From Flavobacterium fluviale (GTDB lineage Bacteria > Bacteroidota > Bacteroidia > Flavobacteriales > Flavobacteriaceae), in assembly GCF_003312915.1 (NCBI RefSeq), contig NZ_CP030261.1, forward strand, positions 1,860,001 to 1,924,000: 64,000 nt of DNA, given 5' to 3'. Shown here piece by piece: positions 36,228 through 46,144 of this stretch (position 1 is its first letter; each line of letters begins with the position of its first letter). Below the pieces are notes generated by a model. The model ran no database searches. It had not been told where the DNA came from and worked only from the letters and a program-made list of their open reading frames with translations. Position numbers and translations under genes: made by a program.

Positions 36228-37316
36228 ATGATGACAAAGTATAAATTCATACTTAGCGGAGGAGGAACAGGAGGGCATATTTATCCTGCGATTGCGATTG
36301 CAAATGAATTAAAATTACAATTTCCTGATGCAGAATTTCTTTTTGTTGGTGCCAAAGATAAAATGGAAATGCAGAAAGTGCCTCAGGCAGGTTACGAAAT
36401 AAAAGGTCTTTGGATAGCTGGTTTACAACGAAAATTGACTTTACAAAATATGATGTTTCCTCTTAAACTAGCAAGTAGTTTACTGGAATCAAGAAGAATT
36501 ATTAAAAAATTCAAACCAAATGTGGTAATCGGAACTGGTGGTTTTGCCAGCGGACCATTACTTCAGGCGGCGGGATCAGCAGGAATTCCGACAGTGGTTC
36601 AAGAACAGAATTCATTTCCAGGAATCACGAATAAATTGTTGAGTAAAAAAGCAAACAAAATTTGTGTCGCTTATCAAAATTTGGAGCGTTTTTTTCCAAA
36701 AGAAAAAATTGTATTGACAGGAAATCCAGTGCGTCAGGATTTAATTGATATAGAAAGTAAACGTGATGAAGCAATTGCTTTTTACGGCTTAGATCCGAAT
36801 AAAAAAACAGTATTGGTTTTAGGAGGAAGTTTAGGAGCAAGAAGAATCAATCAGTTAATTGAAAAAGAATTACAAAATTTTCTTTCGCAAAATGTTCAGG
36901 TAATCTGGCAATGTGGAAAATTATATTTTGAAGATTATAAAAAATACAATCAGTCCAATGTAAAAGTGGTCGATTTTATTGAAAGAATGGATTTTGTTTA
37001 TGCAGCATCAGATGTCATAATTTCACGTGCAGGGGCTTCTTCAGTATCAGAATTATGTATTGTTGGAAAACCATTGATTTTTATTCCATCGCCTAATGTA
37101 GCTGAGGATCACCAGACTAAAAATGCGCAGGCAATAGTAGATGCAAAAGGTGCAATTTTGTTAAAAGAATCTGAGTTGGAAAGCCAGTTTAGCATTGTTT
37201 TTGAAGCGTTGCTGAAAGATCAGGGAAAGCAGAAACAATTAAGTGATAATATTAAAAAATTGGCTATGCCAAACGCGACAAAAGTAATTGTTGAAGAAAT
37301 TAAAAAGTTGTTATAA
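36228..37316 (+). CDS. murG: UDP-GlcNAc--undecaprenyl-PP-MurNAc-pentapeptide transferase MurG
   Basis: 362-aa peripheral membrane glycosyltransferase that turns lipid I into lipid II. Glycine-rich loop [15 protein letters not shown] at residues about 7-21, [11 protein letters not shown] near 104, VLGGSLGAR near 204 and [12 protein letters not shown] near 263. Two adjacent ATGs at the start (36228, 36231). Confidence 0.95.
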   Translation: MMTKYKFILSGGGTGGHIYPAIAIANELKLQFPDAEFLFVGAKDKMEMQKVPQAGYEIKGLWIAGLQRKLTLQNMMFPLKLASSLLESRRIIKKFKPNVVIGTGGFASGPLLQAAGSAGIPTVVQEQNSFPGITNKLLSKKANKICVAYQNLERFFPKEKIVLTGNPVRQDLIDIESKRDEAIAFYGLDPNKKTVLVLGGSLGARRINQLIEKELQNFLSQNVQVIWQCGKLYFEDYKKYNQSNVKVVDFIERMDFVYAASDVIISRAGASSVSELCIVGKPLIFIPSPNVAEDHQTKNAQAIVDAKGAILLKESELESQFSIVFEALLKDQGKQKQLSDNIKKLAMPNATKVIVEEIKKLL

Positions 37317-37518
37317 TATAAATTTTGACGAAAATTATACAACAGCAAGAGAAAAGAAGAACGCTATTTTAGGGGAAATTCGATTCTTATAAGTATAAAA
37401 ACATAATAGCTTAGTTTTTAGTTTTTTAGGAAAAACCAAGATGAAAGCTTAACACAATTAGAAAGCATAAAGTTTATGGTTTAGCGCCTGAAGCTTAATA
37501 CTTAAAGAAGAAATTAAG

Positions 37519-38868
37519 ATGAATTTAAATCAAATACAAAACGTTTATTTTATTGGTATCGGAGGAATCGGAATGAGTGCCTTGGCTCGTTATTTCAAAT
37601 ATATTGGAAAACAAGTTTCAGGTTATGACAAAACACCTTCTATGCTGACAAATGAATTGATTGAAAGTGGTATTGATATTCATTTTGAAGATAATATTAG
37701 TTTAATTCCAACCGATTATTATGTAGAGAATACACTGGTAATTTTTACGCCGGCGGTTCCAAAAACACATTCTGAGTGGAATTATTTCATAGAAAGACAT
37801 TATGAAGTTAAAAAACGTGCAGAAGTTCTTGGAATTATAAGTAAAGATACATTTTGCTTTGCAGTTGCCGGAACGCACGGAAAAACAACAACTTCGAGTA
37901 TCCTTGGTCATATTTTGTTTCAAAGCGGTGCAGATGTAACAGCTTTTATTGGAGGAATTGTTGAAAATTATAATTCAAACCTAATTGGAAGCGGGAAAAC
38001 AGTAACCGTTGTTGAAGCTGATGAATTTGATAGGTCATTTTTGCATTTACGTCCAGATATCGCGTGTGTGACGTCTATGGATGCGGATCATTTAGATATC
38101 TACGGAACAAGTGATGCCATTGAAGAGTCATTTAGAGAATTTGCTTCAAAAGTTGAAGATAAAAATAACCTCTTCATAACCAAAGAATTACCTTTAGAGG
38201 GTGTTCAATGTGCTATAAATGAAGATGCTGTATATAAAGCGTTTAATGTTAGAATAGAAGATGGAGCTTATGTTTTTGATGTGCAGACGCCGTCAGAAAT
38301 TATGAAAGATCTTCATTTTGGACTGCCTGGAAAACATAATTTAATGAATGTATTAATGGCTATTGCAATGGCTAAAACGTTTGGGACTCCAACCGATTCG
38401 ATTGCAAAAGCGATTGCTTCATTCAACGGAATCAGAAGACGTTTTTCGTATCAAATTAAGAGTGAAAATTTAGTTTATATTGATGATTATGCACATCATC
38501 CAACAGAGATTAATGCTGTTCATCAAGCAGTTAGAGAGTTGTATCCAGGGCGAAGAGTACTGGCAGTTTTTCAGCCGCATTTGTTCAGTAGAACAAGGGA
38601 TTTTGCTGACGGATTTGCCGAAAGCTTATCAAAATTTGACGAAGTGTTATTGATGGATATTTACCCAGCTAGAGAGCTTCCAATGGAAGGAGTGACTTCT
38701 GAATGGCTTTTGGGTAAAATGACAAATTCGAACAAAAAAATTGTTTCAAAAGAAGATTTATTAGGTGAAATTAAGGCCAGCGATGCACCTATAATTGTAA
38801 CAATTGGAGCTGGTGATCTTGGAGAGATGGTTCCGTCAATTAAAAAGATTTTAAATGAAAATATTTAA
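37519..38868 (+). CDS. murC: UDP-N-acetylmuramate--L-alanine ligase MurC
   Basis: 449-aa Mur ligase that adds the first L-Ala. Start GIGGIGMSALARYF, ATP loop AGTHGKTTTSS near residue 117, DEFDRSFL and SMDADHLDIY, IDDYAHHPTE near 322. Overlaps ftsQ by 14 bp. The 200 bp before it hold no recognisable feature. Confidence 0.95.
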   Translation: MNLNQIQNVYFIGIGGIGMSALARYFKYIGKQVSGYDKTPSMLTNELIESGIDIHFEDNISLIPTDYYVENTLVIFTPAVPKTHSEWNYFIERHYEVKKRAEVLGIISKDTFCFAVAGTHGKTTTSSILGHILFQSGADVTAFIGGIVENYNSNLIGSGKTVTVVEADEFDRSFLHLRPDIACVTSMDADHLDIYGTSDAIEESFREFASKVEDKNNLFITKELPLEGVQCAINEDAVYKAFNVRIEDGAYVFDVQTPSEIMKDLHFGLPGKHNLMNVLMAIAMAKTFGTPTDSIAKAIASFNGIRRRFSYQIKSENLVYIDDYAHHPTEINAVHQAVRELYPGRRVLAVFQPHLFSRTRDFADGFAESLSKFDEVLLMDIYPARELPMEGVTSEWLLGKMTNSNKKIVSKEDLLGEIKASDAPIIVTIGAGDLGEMVPSIKKILNENI

Positions 38869-39577
38869 TTGGACAAATATCAGATTAGTACTTATTTTCG
38901 GACTTGTACTATTTTTATTTTCCTTCGCGCAGCACCGAAATGGCGATCGAAAATTGAAAAAATCTATGGTTGTTTTTGTAGGAGAAAATACGCTTTTTGT
39001 GAAGCCGGAAACGGTTAATAAATTGTTGATAGAAAATAAAAGAGACGCTTCCAGTATTAGAAAAGATGAAGTAGATTTGAATAAGATAGAGAAAACCCTC
39101 GATACGCAGGAGATGATTGAGAAGTCAAATGTTTTTGTAAGTATTGATGGAGTTCTAAAAGCAGTAGTAAAACAGAAGACGCCCATAGCAAGAGTTTATG
39201 ACGGCGACGCTTCTTTTTATATTGATTACGAGGGTAATAAAATGCCTTTGTCTGACAATTTTACTGCAAGAGTTCCTCTTGTTTCAGGGGCAATTAATGA
39301 AAAAAATAACGAAGATTTAGCAGCTTTATTTCGCACAATTTATGACGATGCGTTTTTGAAAAAAAACATCATTGCAATAGAGATTATGCCGAATGGAAGC
39401 TTAAAAATGTTTAATCGTAACTATGATTACTTCATAGATTTCGGCAGAACGATGAATGTTGATAAGAAATTTAGAAACTATAAAGCGTTTTTTCAAAAAG
39501 CAGTTTTAGATAGTTCGTTATATAAATACAGTAAGATTGACCTTAGGTTTACGGAACAAGTAGTTTGCACTAAATAA
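38855..39577 (+). CDS. ftsQ: Cell division protein FtsQ
   Basis: 240 aa. One transmembrane helix (residues about 8-25, IRLVLIFGLVLFLFSFAQ) then a periplasmic POTRA-like region (GENTLFVKPETVNKLLIENK, about 40-75) and a beta domain (VEKSNVFVSIDGVLKAVVKQKTP). Weakly conserved; identified by topology and by position between murC and ftsA. Links the cytoplasmic and periplasmic division proteins. Confidence 0.9.
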   Translation: MKIFNWTNIRLVLIFGLVLFLFSFAQHRNGDRKLKKSMVVFVGENTLFVKPETVNKLLIENKRDASSIRKDEVDLNKIEKTLDTQEMIEKSNVFVSIDGVLKAVVKQKTPIARVYDGDASFYIDYEGNKMPLSDNFTARVPLVSGAINEKNNEDLAALFRTIYDDAFLKKNIIAIEIMPNGSLKMFNRNYDYFIDFGRTMNVDKKFRNYKAFFQKAVLDSSLYKYSKIDLRFTEQVVCTK

Positions 39578-39583
39578 TAGAAA

Positions 39584-40993
39584 ATGGAAAAAGATAACAT
39601 TGCAGTAGGTCTAGATATTGGAACAACCAAAATCGTTGCCATGATTGGTAAGAAAAATGAATATGGTAAGTTGGAGATTTTGGGCATTGGTAAATCCAAA
39701 AGTTTGGGTGTTGCCAGAGGAGTAGTAAACAACATTACGCAGACGATTCAATCGATTCAGCAGGCGATAATCGAAGCAGAAAATAATTCGGGTTACAAAA
39801 TAAAAGATGTTGTTGTAGGTATTGCAGGGCAGCACATCAGAAGTATTCAGCATACTGATTATATCAGCAGAAATAATCCAGAAGAAGTAATTGGCGAAAA
39901 AGATATTCAACTCTTAATCGATCAGGTAAATAAACTGGCGATGTTACCAGGGGAAGAAATTATCCATGTTTTACCGCAGGAATTTAAAATCGACGGACAG
40001 TCTGAAATTAAAGAGCCAATCGGAATGTACGGCGGAAGATTAGAATCTAGTTTTCACGTTGTAGTGGGGCAGGCATCTTCAATCAGAAATGTTGGAAGAT
40101 GTATTCAAAGTTCAGGAATTGAATTATCTGGTTTAACATTAGAACCGTTAGCTTCAGCTGATGCAGTTTTAAGTCAGGAAGAAAAAGAAGCTGGTGTTGC
40201 GCTTATCGATATTGGAGGCGGAACAACAGATTTGGCTATTTTCAAAGATGGTATCATTCGTCATACGGCAGTGATTCCTTTCGGTGGAAATGTAATTACA
40301 GATGATATTAAAGAAGGCTGTTCGATTATCGAAAAACAAGCTGAACTTTTAAAGATCAAATTTGGATCTGCGTGGCCGGGAGAAAATAAAGATAATGAGA
40401 TCGTTTCGATTCCAGGTTTGAGAGGAAGAGAACCAAAAGAAATTTCATTAAAAAACTTATCTAAAATTATTCACGCAAGAGTTGTGGAAATTGTAGAACA
40501 GGTTTTTGCAGAAATTAAAGCATATGGACACGAAGATCCTCGCAAAAAACTGATTGCTGGTATTGTATTAACAGGTGGAGGTGCGCAATTAAAGCACATC
40601 AAACAATTGGTAGAATACATTACAGGAATGGATACTAGAATTGGTTATCCAAATGAGCATTTAGCAGGAAACTCAGGAGAAGAAATTTCTAGTCCATTAT
40701 TTGCAACGGCAGTTGGATTAGTAATGAATAGTATTGAAAACAGTTCACAAAGTGCTGTTAGAATGGAATTGGTTAATGAACAGACAAAAGTTGTTTACAG
40801 AAATGCACCAACTCCAGTACAACGATACGAAGTTGAAGAAAATTACGTTGAAAAAGTAGAAACTATTGAAGATACTAGAGAGCTTGTAAATCATAAAGCA
40901 TCTAAAGAAGAATCTACTGAAACCAAAATAAGAAGATCATTTTTTGATCGATACGTTGATAAAATCAAAGAATTTTTAGACAACGCAGAATAA
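39584..40993 (+). CDS. ftsA: Cell division protein FtsA
   Basis: 469-aa actin-like ATPase that tethers FtsZ to the membrane. AVGLDIGTTKIVAMIG (phosphate 1) at residues 6-21, LIDIGGGTTDLAIF (phosphate 2) near 207, and IVLTGGGAQLKHI near 325. The C-terminal amphipathic helix (SFFDRYVDKIKEFLD) is the probable membrane-targeting sequence. A charged linker of about 40 residues precedes it. Confidence 0.95.
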   Translation: MEKDNIAVGLDIGTTKIVAMIGKKNEYGKLEILGIGKSKSLGVARGVVNNITQTIQSIQQAIIEAENNSGYKIKDVVVGIAGQHIRSIQHTDYISRNNPEEVIGEKDIQLLIDQVNKLAMLPGEEIIHVLPQEFKIDGQSEIKEPIGMYGGRLESSFHVVVGQASSIRNVGRCIQSSGIELSGLTLEPLASADAVLSQEEKEAGVALIDIGGGTTDLAIFKDGIIRHTAVIPFGGNVITDDIKEGCSIIEKQAELLKIKFGSAWPGENKDNEIVSIPGLRGREPKEISLKNLSKIIHARVVEIVEQVFAEIKAYGHEDPRKKLIAGIVLTGGGAQLKHIKQLVEYITGMDTRIGYPNEHLAGNSGEEISSPLFATAVGLVMNSIENSSQSAVRMELVNEQTKVVYRNAPTPVQRYEVEENYVEKVETIEDTRELVNHKASKEESTETKIRRSFFDRYVDKIKEFLDNAE

Positions 40994-41080
40994 ATTAGAA
41001 TAACAAGAGAAGGAAATTACTTTTTGCCCCAAGTCAAGAAGTAAAAAATGTACTAAATAAGAATTTCAAAAACCAAAAAG

Positions 41081-43060
41081 ATGATGAGCAACTCAGAATT
41101 TGGAAGTATTTCATTTGATTTACCAAAAAATCAATCAAATGTAATCAAAGTAATAGGTGTAGGCGGAGGCGGAAGTAACGCAATCAACCACATGTTCAAG
41201 CAAGGTATTAAAGGCGTAGATTTTATCGTTTGTAATACCGATTCACAAGCGCTTCAAAATAGTTCAGTACCAAATAAAATTCAATTAGGAGTTAATTTAA
41301 CTGAAGGATTAGGAGCGGGTGCTAACCCAGATGTTGGACAGCAGTCTGCTATCGAAAGTATTTCTGATATTGAAAAAATGTTAGATAGAAATACTAAGAT
41401 GGTATTTATTACAGCGGGTATGGGTGGAGGAACTGGAACAGGTGCTGCTCCGGTAATCGCTCAATTAGCAAAAGAAAGAGAAATACTAACAGTTGGTATC
41501 GTGACCATTCCATTTCAATTTGAAGGGAAAGTGCGTCAGGAGCAGGCAATTATCGGAATCGAAAAACTGCGTAAGCAAGTCGATTCATTAATTGTAATCA
41601 ACAACAACAAATTAAGAGAAGTATACGGAAATCTTGGTTTTAAAGCTGGATTCTCGAAAGCGGATGAAGTTTTGGCAACAGCCTCTAGAGGTATTGCTGA
41701 AGTAATTACGCACCACTATACTCAAAATATCGATTTACGTGATGCAAAAACTGTTTTATCTAACAGCGGAACTGCCATCATGGGATCTTCTGTGGCAACA
41801 GGTGAAAACAGAGCAAAAGACGCTATTGTTTCGGCTTTGGATTCTCCTTTGTTAAACGACAATAAAATTACAGGTGCCAAAAACGTATTGTTGCTTATCG
41901 TTTCTGGAACTAATGAGATTACTCTTGATGAAATTGGGGAAATCAATGATCACATTCAAGCTGAAGCTGGTTACAATGCAAATATTATCATGGGGGTTGG
42001 TGAAGACGAAACTCTTGGTGAAGCTATTGCTGTAACTATCATTGCTACGGGTTTTGATGTAGAACAACAAAATGAAATTGTTAACACAGAACCTAAAAAA
42101 ATCATTCATACTTTAGAAGATGAACAGAGAAGTGTTCATAATTTAACTAGTAAACCACTAACTTCTTTCGACTTAACAGTTGATACACCTACAGCAAAAA
42201 CGGAAGATAAAGTTGTTTTTGATTTAATGGATGATGACGAAACATTTACACCAACTCCGCAAGCTGTTGCTCCAGCAATTAATCAAGAAGAGTTAGTGGT
42301 AATGTCTGAGTTTATTAAAAATCTGGATGTAACTTTCGAAATTGTTTCGCCAATTACAGATATCGATTTTACAATTTCTGCACCAGAAACTCCAGTTGTA
42401 CAACAAGTACAACAACAACAGCCTGTGCAGCAACAAAGAGTATTTGAAAGAGAAGAACAGACTACTTTTTCTTTTGATCTTCCTTTGTTTAAACAAGAGC
42501 CTGTAAAAAGAGAGCCAGTTATTGAAGATAATAAAGTTTTGTTTGAATTGACAAACGAAACACGTGAGATAAAAGTAAATGATCCTGTGCAGTTTGTGCC
42601 GGTAACAGAAGTTTCTGATAACGGAATTATCAAATATTCTCTAGAAGAATATATGGAAGTTGAAAACGACTTGATGACTTCTAAACCAGTTGAAAAAGTG
42701 GTTGAAGATGTTGTTCCAGAGGAATTAAATATTACTTTGAAACCAAGAACAGACTTTGCAAGTCAAGCCGATTTTACAACAACTTCTGAAGTTTCTCCAA
42801 TGGAATTAACAATTGAAGAAACACTTCGTTTAAGAGCAGAAGAAAGAAGAAAGAAACTAAAAGAGTTTAACTATAAATTCCATAATAATGTTTCTAGAAT
42901 TGACGAGTTGGAAAAAGAACCAGCTTACAAAAGATTAGGAATTGATTTATCGAATTCACAGTCAAATAATACAAATTCTAGAATTTCTGTTGGGACAGAT
43001 AGTAACAACGATTTACAATTACGTTCAAACAATTCATTTTTGCACGATAACGTAGATTAA
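41081..43060 (+). CDS. ftsZ: Cell division protein FtsZ
   Basis: 659-aa tubulin homologue that forms the Z ring. GTPase domain about residues 20-330: [12 protein letters not shown] near 26-37 and the signature [13 protein letters not shown] near 113-125. After it comes a linker of about 300 residues, rich in Glu, Pro, Thr and Gln ([16 protein letters not shown]), and a short conserved C-terminal segment ([10 protein letters not shown]). E. coli FtsZ is 383 aa, so the linker is unusually long, as in other flavobacteria. Last gene of the dcw run; terminator follows. Confidence 0.96.
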   Translation: MMSNSEFGSISFDLPKNQSNVIKVIGVGGGGSNAINHMFKQGIKGVDFIVCNTDSQALQNSSVPNKIQLGVNLTEGLGAGANPDVGQQSAIESISDIEKMLDRNTKMVFITAGMGGGTGTGAAPVIAQLAKEREILTVGIVTIPFQFEGKVRQEQAIIGIEKLRKQVDSLIVINNNKLREVYGNLGFKAGFSKADEVLATASRGIAEVITHHYTQNIDLRDAKTVLSNSGTAIMGSSVATGENRAKDAIVSALDSPLLNDNKITGAKNVLLLIVSGTNEITLDEIGEINDHIQAEAGYNANIIMGVGEDETLGEAIAVTIIATGFDVEQQNEIVNTEPKKIIHTLEDEQRSVHNLTSKPLTSFDLTVDTPTAKTEDKVVFDLMDDDETFTPTPQAVAPAINQEELVVMSEFIKNLDVTFEIVSPITDIDFTISAPETPVVQQVQQQQPVQQQRVFEREEQTTFSFDLPLFKQEPVKREPVIEDNKVLFELTNETREIKVNDPVQFVPVTEVSDNGIIKYSLEEYMEVENDLMTSKPVEKVVEDVVPEELNITLKPRTDFASQADFTTTSEVSPMELTIEETLRLRAEERRKKLKEFNYKFHNNVSRIDELEKEPAYKRLGIDLSNSQSNNTNSRISVGTDSNNDLQLRSNNSFLHDNVD

Positions 43061-43084
43061 TTTTAGCATCATAATATTAGGATG

Positions 43085-43120
43085 ACCCGAAAATTGGATT
43101 TAATTTTCGGGTTATTTTTT
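43085..43120 (+). terminator. Terminator of the dcw cluster
   Basis: 10-bp perfect stem ACCCGAAAAT / ATTTTCGGGT then T-rich run, 25 bp past the ftsZ stop codon. Confidence 0.85.
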
Positions 43121-43178
43121 TTATCTTCGCACAGAATTTAAAAATTTGACTTCTTAAGTTGATTTTTAAAGTTAATTC

Positions 43179-43204
43179 TATTGTCAGTTCGAGCGAAGTC
43201 GAGA
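43179..43204. repeat. Short REP-like palindrome before yqeY
   Basis: GTCAGTTCGAGCGAAGTCGAGAAC-type sequence with TTCGA/TCGAG symmetry. It looks like a common Bacteroidetes intergenic palindrome remnant; one copy only in this window. Confidence 0.4.
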
Positions 43205-43266
43205 ACAAACTTTCAAGATAAAATATCAATTTATAAGCACTGCTTATTCAAATAAAAAGACAAAAG

Positions 43267-43716
43267 ATGAGTTTACAAGCAAAGATCATGGACGAGATCA
43301 AAACGGCCATGAAAGCAAAAGATACTGTTGCATTAGAAGCATTAAGAGCTATTAAATCTGAATTGTTACTAGCGGCCACTTCTTCTGGATCAAAAGAAGA
43401 ATTATCAGAAGATGAAGAAGTTAAATTACTTCAAAAATTGGTAAAAACCCGTAAAGAAAGCGCAAGAATCTTTACAGAGCAAAACCGTCCTGATTTAGCT
43501 GAACCAGAATTGGCTCAGGTTGCAGTAATCGAGAAGTTTTTGCCAGCTCAATTAAGCGAAGAAGAAGTAGAAGCTGTTATTGCTAAAATCATAGCAGAGA
43601 CAGGAGCTTCTGGAATTGCATCAATGGGAAAAGTTATGGGATTGGCATCTGCACAATTAGGAGGAACTGCTGAAGGAAAAACTATTTCTACAATTGTGAA
43701 AAAATTACTTTCTTAG
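43267..43716 (+). CDS. GatB/YqeY domain protein
   Basis: 149 aa, cytoplasmic, all-helical. SLQAKIMDEIKTAMKAKDTVALEALRAIKSELLLA at the start and GASGIASMGKVMGLASAQLGG at the end match the YqeY family, a stand-alone relative of the tRNA-binding tail of amidotransferase GatB. Its role is not settled. Single gene after the dcw terminator. Confidence 0.92.
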   Translation: MSLQAKIMDEIKTAMKAKDTVALEALRAIKSELLLAATSSGSKEELSEDEEVKLLQKLVKTRKESARIFTEQNRPDLAEPELAQVAVIEKFLPAQLSEEEVEAVIAKIIAETGASGIASMGKVMGLASAQLGGTAEGKTISTIVKKLLS

Positions 43717-43737
43717 AAAATTCCAATAATAAAAAAT

Positions 43738-43784
43738 CCAAATTCCAATGCAAAACTTGGAATTTGGTCCCGAAACTTCGGGAT
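43738..43784 (+). terminator. Double-palindrome terminator after the yqeY-like gene
   Basis: Two hairpins in a row: CCAAATTCCAA / TTGGAATTTGG at 43738-43767, and TCCCGAA-AC-TTCGGGA at 43768-43783. The second motif recurs with changes at 51422-51438. Confidence 0.65.
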
Positions 43785-43810
43785 AAAAAATTGAAAATTT
43801 TAAATATTTT

Positions 43811-43884
43811 GACCGCGTAGTTCAACTGGATAGAATATCAGATTTCGGCTCTGAGGGTTGGGGGTTCGAACCCCTCCGCGGTCA
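43811..43884 (+). tRNA. tRNA-Arg (anticodon TCG)
   Basis: 74 nt. Acceptor GACCGCG pairs with CGCGGTC, discriminator A; D-arm GTTC/GAAT; anticodon stem TCAGA/TCTGA with loop TTTCGGC, giving TCG; T-arm around GGTTCGAAC. CCA not encoded. Its terminator and last bases are duplicated 2260 bp downstream. Confidence 0.95.
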
Positions 43885-43934
43885 CTATAAAAAAATGAAA
43901 GCCTGCAAAGTGTATATTTTGCAGGCTTTTTTAT
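43881..43934 (+). repeat. Left 54-bp direct repeat (tRNA end plus terminator), putative attL
   Basis: The last 4 bp of tRNA-Arg, a short spacer and the hairpin AAAGCCTGCAAA / TTTGCAGGCTTT with T run. It matches 46141-46194 at 52 of 54 positions, and 47 bp in a row are identical. The hairpin is the tRNA terminator. Confidence 0.85.
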
Positions 43935-43968
43935 GGTTCGAAGATTATTATCTAAAATTTTAATTTTT

Positions 43969-44020
43969 GAAATATCAGTGTTTACGGCAAATTTTGGTTC
44001 GAACTCCGTCAAGTCTCTAA
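43969..44020 (+). pseudogene. Degenerate tRNA-like fragment
   Basis: AATATCAG, then TTTACGGC and GGTTCGAACTCCGTC follow the order of the same segments in the intact tRNA-Arg, but arms no longer pair. Likely a decayed tRNA copy. Shares CCGTCAAG with the right-hand fragment near 46130. Confidence 0.5.
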
Positions 44021-44141
44021 ATTTTTAGATTATAATTATTATTTGCATATTGAAGATAAAGTTATTAAGTTCACTTTGTCAAAATAATAGTCTGCAAGAT
44101 TGATTTGACATAAACTGACTCTGTTTCACAATAAAAGGTAA

Positions 44142-44699
44142 ATGCAAAAAGAATATTCTACAAACTTAACATATCACTATAATTCCTATTTTGGAATTGT
44201 TGGAAAAAAAATGAAGTGGGAAATAGGTCCTACATTTAAAACCCATCCTGAGTTCTTCGTTTTAGAATTTGCGCCAAATAAAGTTCACAACATGTGGACA
44301 TATTGTACTGTTGGAATGTCAGCCGATTTAATAGACGATAACTTAATTGAGTTAGTTATCTATTCTCCGAAACAAGATAATTCTTTGGTTGAATTATTGA
44401 CTGTTCATGCTTCTCATCACAGACTGACACCTTTTAATATTCACCATACTTCAAATATTGGGAGACCTTGGCTTGAAAATTCTATTTGTGACCATGCATT
44501 TATTTCATTACCTTATCTTGACGGAGATAATCTAGAAATTTTTCAATTTGAAGAAAAGGTAATTCATTGTTATTGGCTTATTCCGATTACACAAGTAGAA
44601 AGAGATTATAAAATTGAGTATGGTTGTGAGGCATTAGAAGAATTGTTTGAAGAGAAACAATTAGATTACCTAAATCCATTGAGAAACTCATTGGTGTAA
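44142..44699 (+). CDS. Suppressor-of-fused (SUFU) domain protein
   Basis: 185 aa, cytoplasmic, no signal peptide. SUFU-family pattern: WTYCTVGMSADLI near residue 60, ELVIYSPKQDNSLVELLTVHASHHR near 82-105, NIGRPWLENSICDHAFISLPYLDG near 115-138 and HCYWLIPITQVERDYKIEYG near 145-165. Bacterial SUFU proteins are often immunity proteins of polymorphic toxins; no toxin is visible beside it. First gene of the tRNA-bounded mini-island. Confidence 0.82.
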   Translation: MQKEYSTNLTYHYNSYFGIVGKKMKWEIGPTFKTHPEFFVLEFAPNKVHNMWTYCTVGMSADLIDDNLIELVIYSPKQDNSLVELLTVHASHHRLTPFNIHHTSNIGRPWLENSICDHAFISLPYLDGDNLEIFQFEEKVIHCYWLIPITQVERDYKIEYGCEALEELFEEKQLDYLNPLRNSLV

Positions 44700-44777
44700 A
44701 TTGTTGATTAGCAAAATAAAAGATTAATACATTTGATAATAATGTTTATATCATATATCGAATACTACTTTAAATAA

Positions 44778-45245
44778 ATGAAAGTGAAACATATTATATT
44801 AATGCTGATTCTCATTGGTTTAACTAATTGCTCTAACAAATTGAAAATGAAACAATATAATTCTGAATATAATTATTCCATGAATCTTCCTGAGAATTGG
44901 AGTGAATATGAAACTGACGAAAAAAACACTAATGCCTTTTTTGATACTACAAGATGGACAGGAAACTTACGAATAAGTCCCATGGATTACAAGGTTAAAA
45001 ATCCAAAAGAATTCTTAAGAGAAACTTTAACTGAAAACAATGGACAGGATATTAATTGGAACAATATCAATGGAGTTTATTATTCTGAAAATAAAAATGA
45101 TGAGGCAATTCATTATTGGTATTTGATTGAAAATAACAAATTTTACGTTTGTTCCTTTATTATTGGAAATCTTAACGGAAAAACTGAAATAGAAGAAGAA
45201 CTAAATAGGGTTATTGAAGTATTAAAATCAATTAAATCGAAATAA
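44778..45245 (+). CDS. Hypothetical lipoprotein
   Basis: 155 aa, family not recognised. Lipobox LMLILIGLTNCSNK (Cys near residue 19), then a mixed alpha/beta domain opening with YNYSMNLPENWSEYETDEKNT, a pattern seen in PsbP-like or DUF1795-type small domains. Middle gene of the mini-island, about 78 bp after the SUFU gene. Confidence 0.72.
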   Translation: MKVKHIILMLILIGLTNCSNKLKMKQYNSEYNYSMNLPENWSEYETDEKNTNAFFDTTRWTGNLRISPMDYKVKNPKEFLRETLTENNGQDINWNNINGVYYSENKNDEAIHYWYLIENNKFYVCSFIIGNLNGKTEIEEELNRVIEVLKSIKSK

Positions 45246-45307
45246 CATCATTGTTATTAATTTAAAATCCGCCTACTTAAATAATTGACAGAAATATAAA
45301 AATTGAT

Positions 45308-46030
45308 ATGGATTTTTGTGACAAGGCAGTTTTTGAACTCCAAAAAGAGAGACCAATATTTCATTCTGAAGATGATTTGAAATTAGCTCTTGCTTTAAAA
45401 ATTAAAGAGCAAAATCCCAAATTTGAAATTCGCCTTGAAAGACCTATAGAATTAGAAATGATTATCAGAACTGGTGGTACTAAAATTGTAAGAGCACCAA
45501 TAGATATAATTGTTATTGATGAGAATGGAGGAATTTATCCGATTGAATTAAAATACAAAACAAAAAAAGCCTGTATTCCCTATAATGAAGAGAAATACAT
45601 TTTGGCTGAACATGGAGCTACGGATACAGGGAGGTTTAGCTTTAGAAAAGATATCTTTAGAATTGAAAACTTTAAATCCAAGAACTTAAATTATAAATGT
45701 GGATACGTTTTAATTTTAACAAATGATAAATCTTATTTTGAAAAAAATGTTTTTGAAAAAGACAATCTCGATAAACATTTTTCTTTTCATGACGGTATGC
45801 TTCTTAATCGTTCTGATTTGAGTTGGAATTATAATAAATTAGACAAAACTAAATTCATATTAAAAGACGATAATATTTTATATGATATTAATTCAAAAAT
45901 GCATTGGACTTGTAATTCAGAGTATTTTTATAAATTAGATTTATTAAAAGATTATCAGATAACTTGGAACGATTTTTCAAAATTTGAGAAAACTAATTTT
46001 AAATATTGTCTGATAAAAATAGAAATTTAA
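45308..46030 (+). CDS. Hypothetical protein with PD-(D/E)XK-like nuclease core
   Basis: 240 aa, cytoplasmic, no recognised family. Residues about 60-85 read as a PD-(D/E)XK core: Asp66 in APIDIIVID, then Glu80 and Lys82 in YPIELKYKTK, two adjacent beta strands with D-x13-E-x-K. A helix before it (EDDLKLALALKIKEQ) fits the fold. The later part (residues 105-240) is alpha/beta with no known motif. The fold suggests DNA or RNA cleavage, as in restriction or other defence enzymes, but this is inferred from the motif alone. Last gene of the mini-island. Confidence 0.7.
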   Translation: MDFCDKAVFELQKERPIFHSEDDLKLALALKIKEQNPKFEIRLERPIELEMIIRTGGTKIVRAPIDIIVIDENGGIYPIELKYKTKKACIPYNEEKYILAEHGATDTGRFSFRKDIFRIENFKSKNLNYKCGYVLILTNDKSYFEKNVFEKDNLDKHFSFHDGMLLNRSDLSWNYNKLDKTKFILKDDNILYDINSKMHWTCNSEYFYKLDLLKDYQITWNDFSKFEKTNFKYCLIKIEI

Positions 46031-46052
46031 GGACTTCATAATAGCTTTTGCA

Positions 46053-46144
46053 TTTAGTTACATCAGGATATCATTCGTAAATTAAGTTCTGCAAAAGTTT
46101 TAAATCTTCCATTAGGCGGTTCGAATTCTGTACCGTCAAGGTCA
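46053..46144 (+). pseudogene. Degenerate tRNA-like sequence at the island's right edge
   Basis: TAGTTACATCAGGATATCAT resembles the D-arm region of tRNA-Arg (TAGTTCAACTGGATAGAAT), and GGCGGTTCGAATTC with ...CAAGGTCA resembles its T-arm and 3' end. Stems no longer pair. Directly joined to the terminator copy at 46141. Confidence 0.5.

Noticed and set aside
43800..44012. 71-aa open frame on the minus strand over tRNA-Arg
   Set aside because: It is antisense to a real tRNA and its terminator; such frames (ending in YPVELRG) arise from tRNA sequences.
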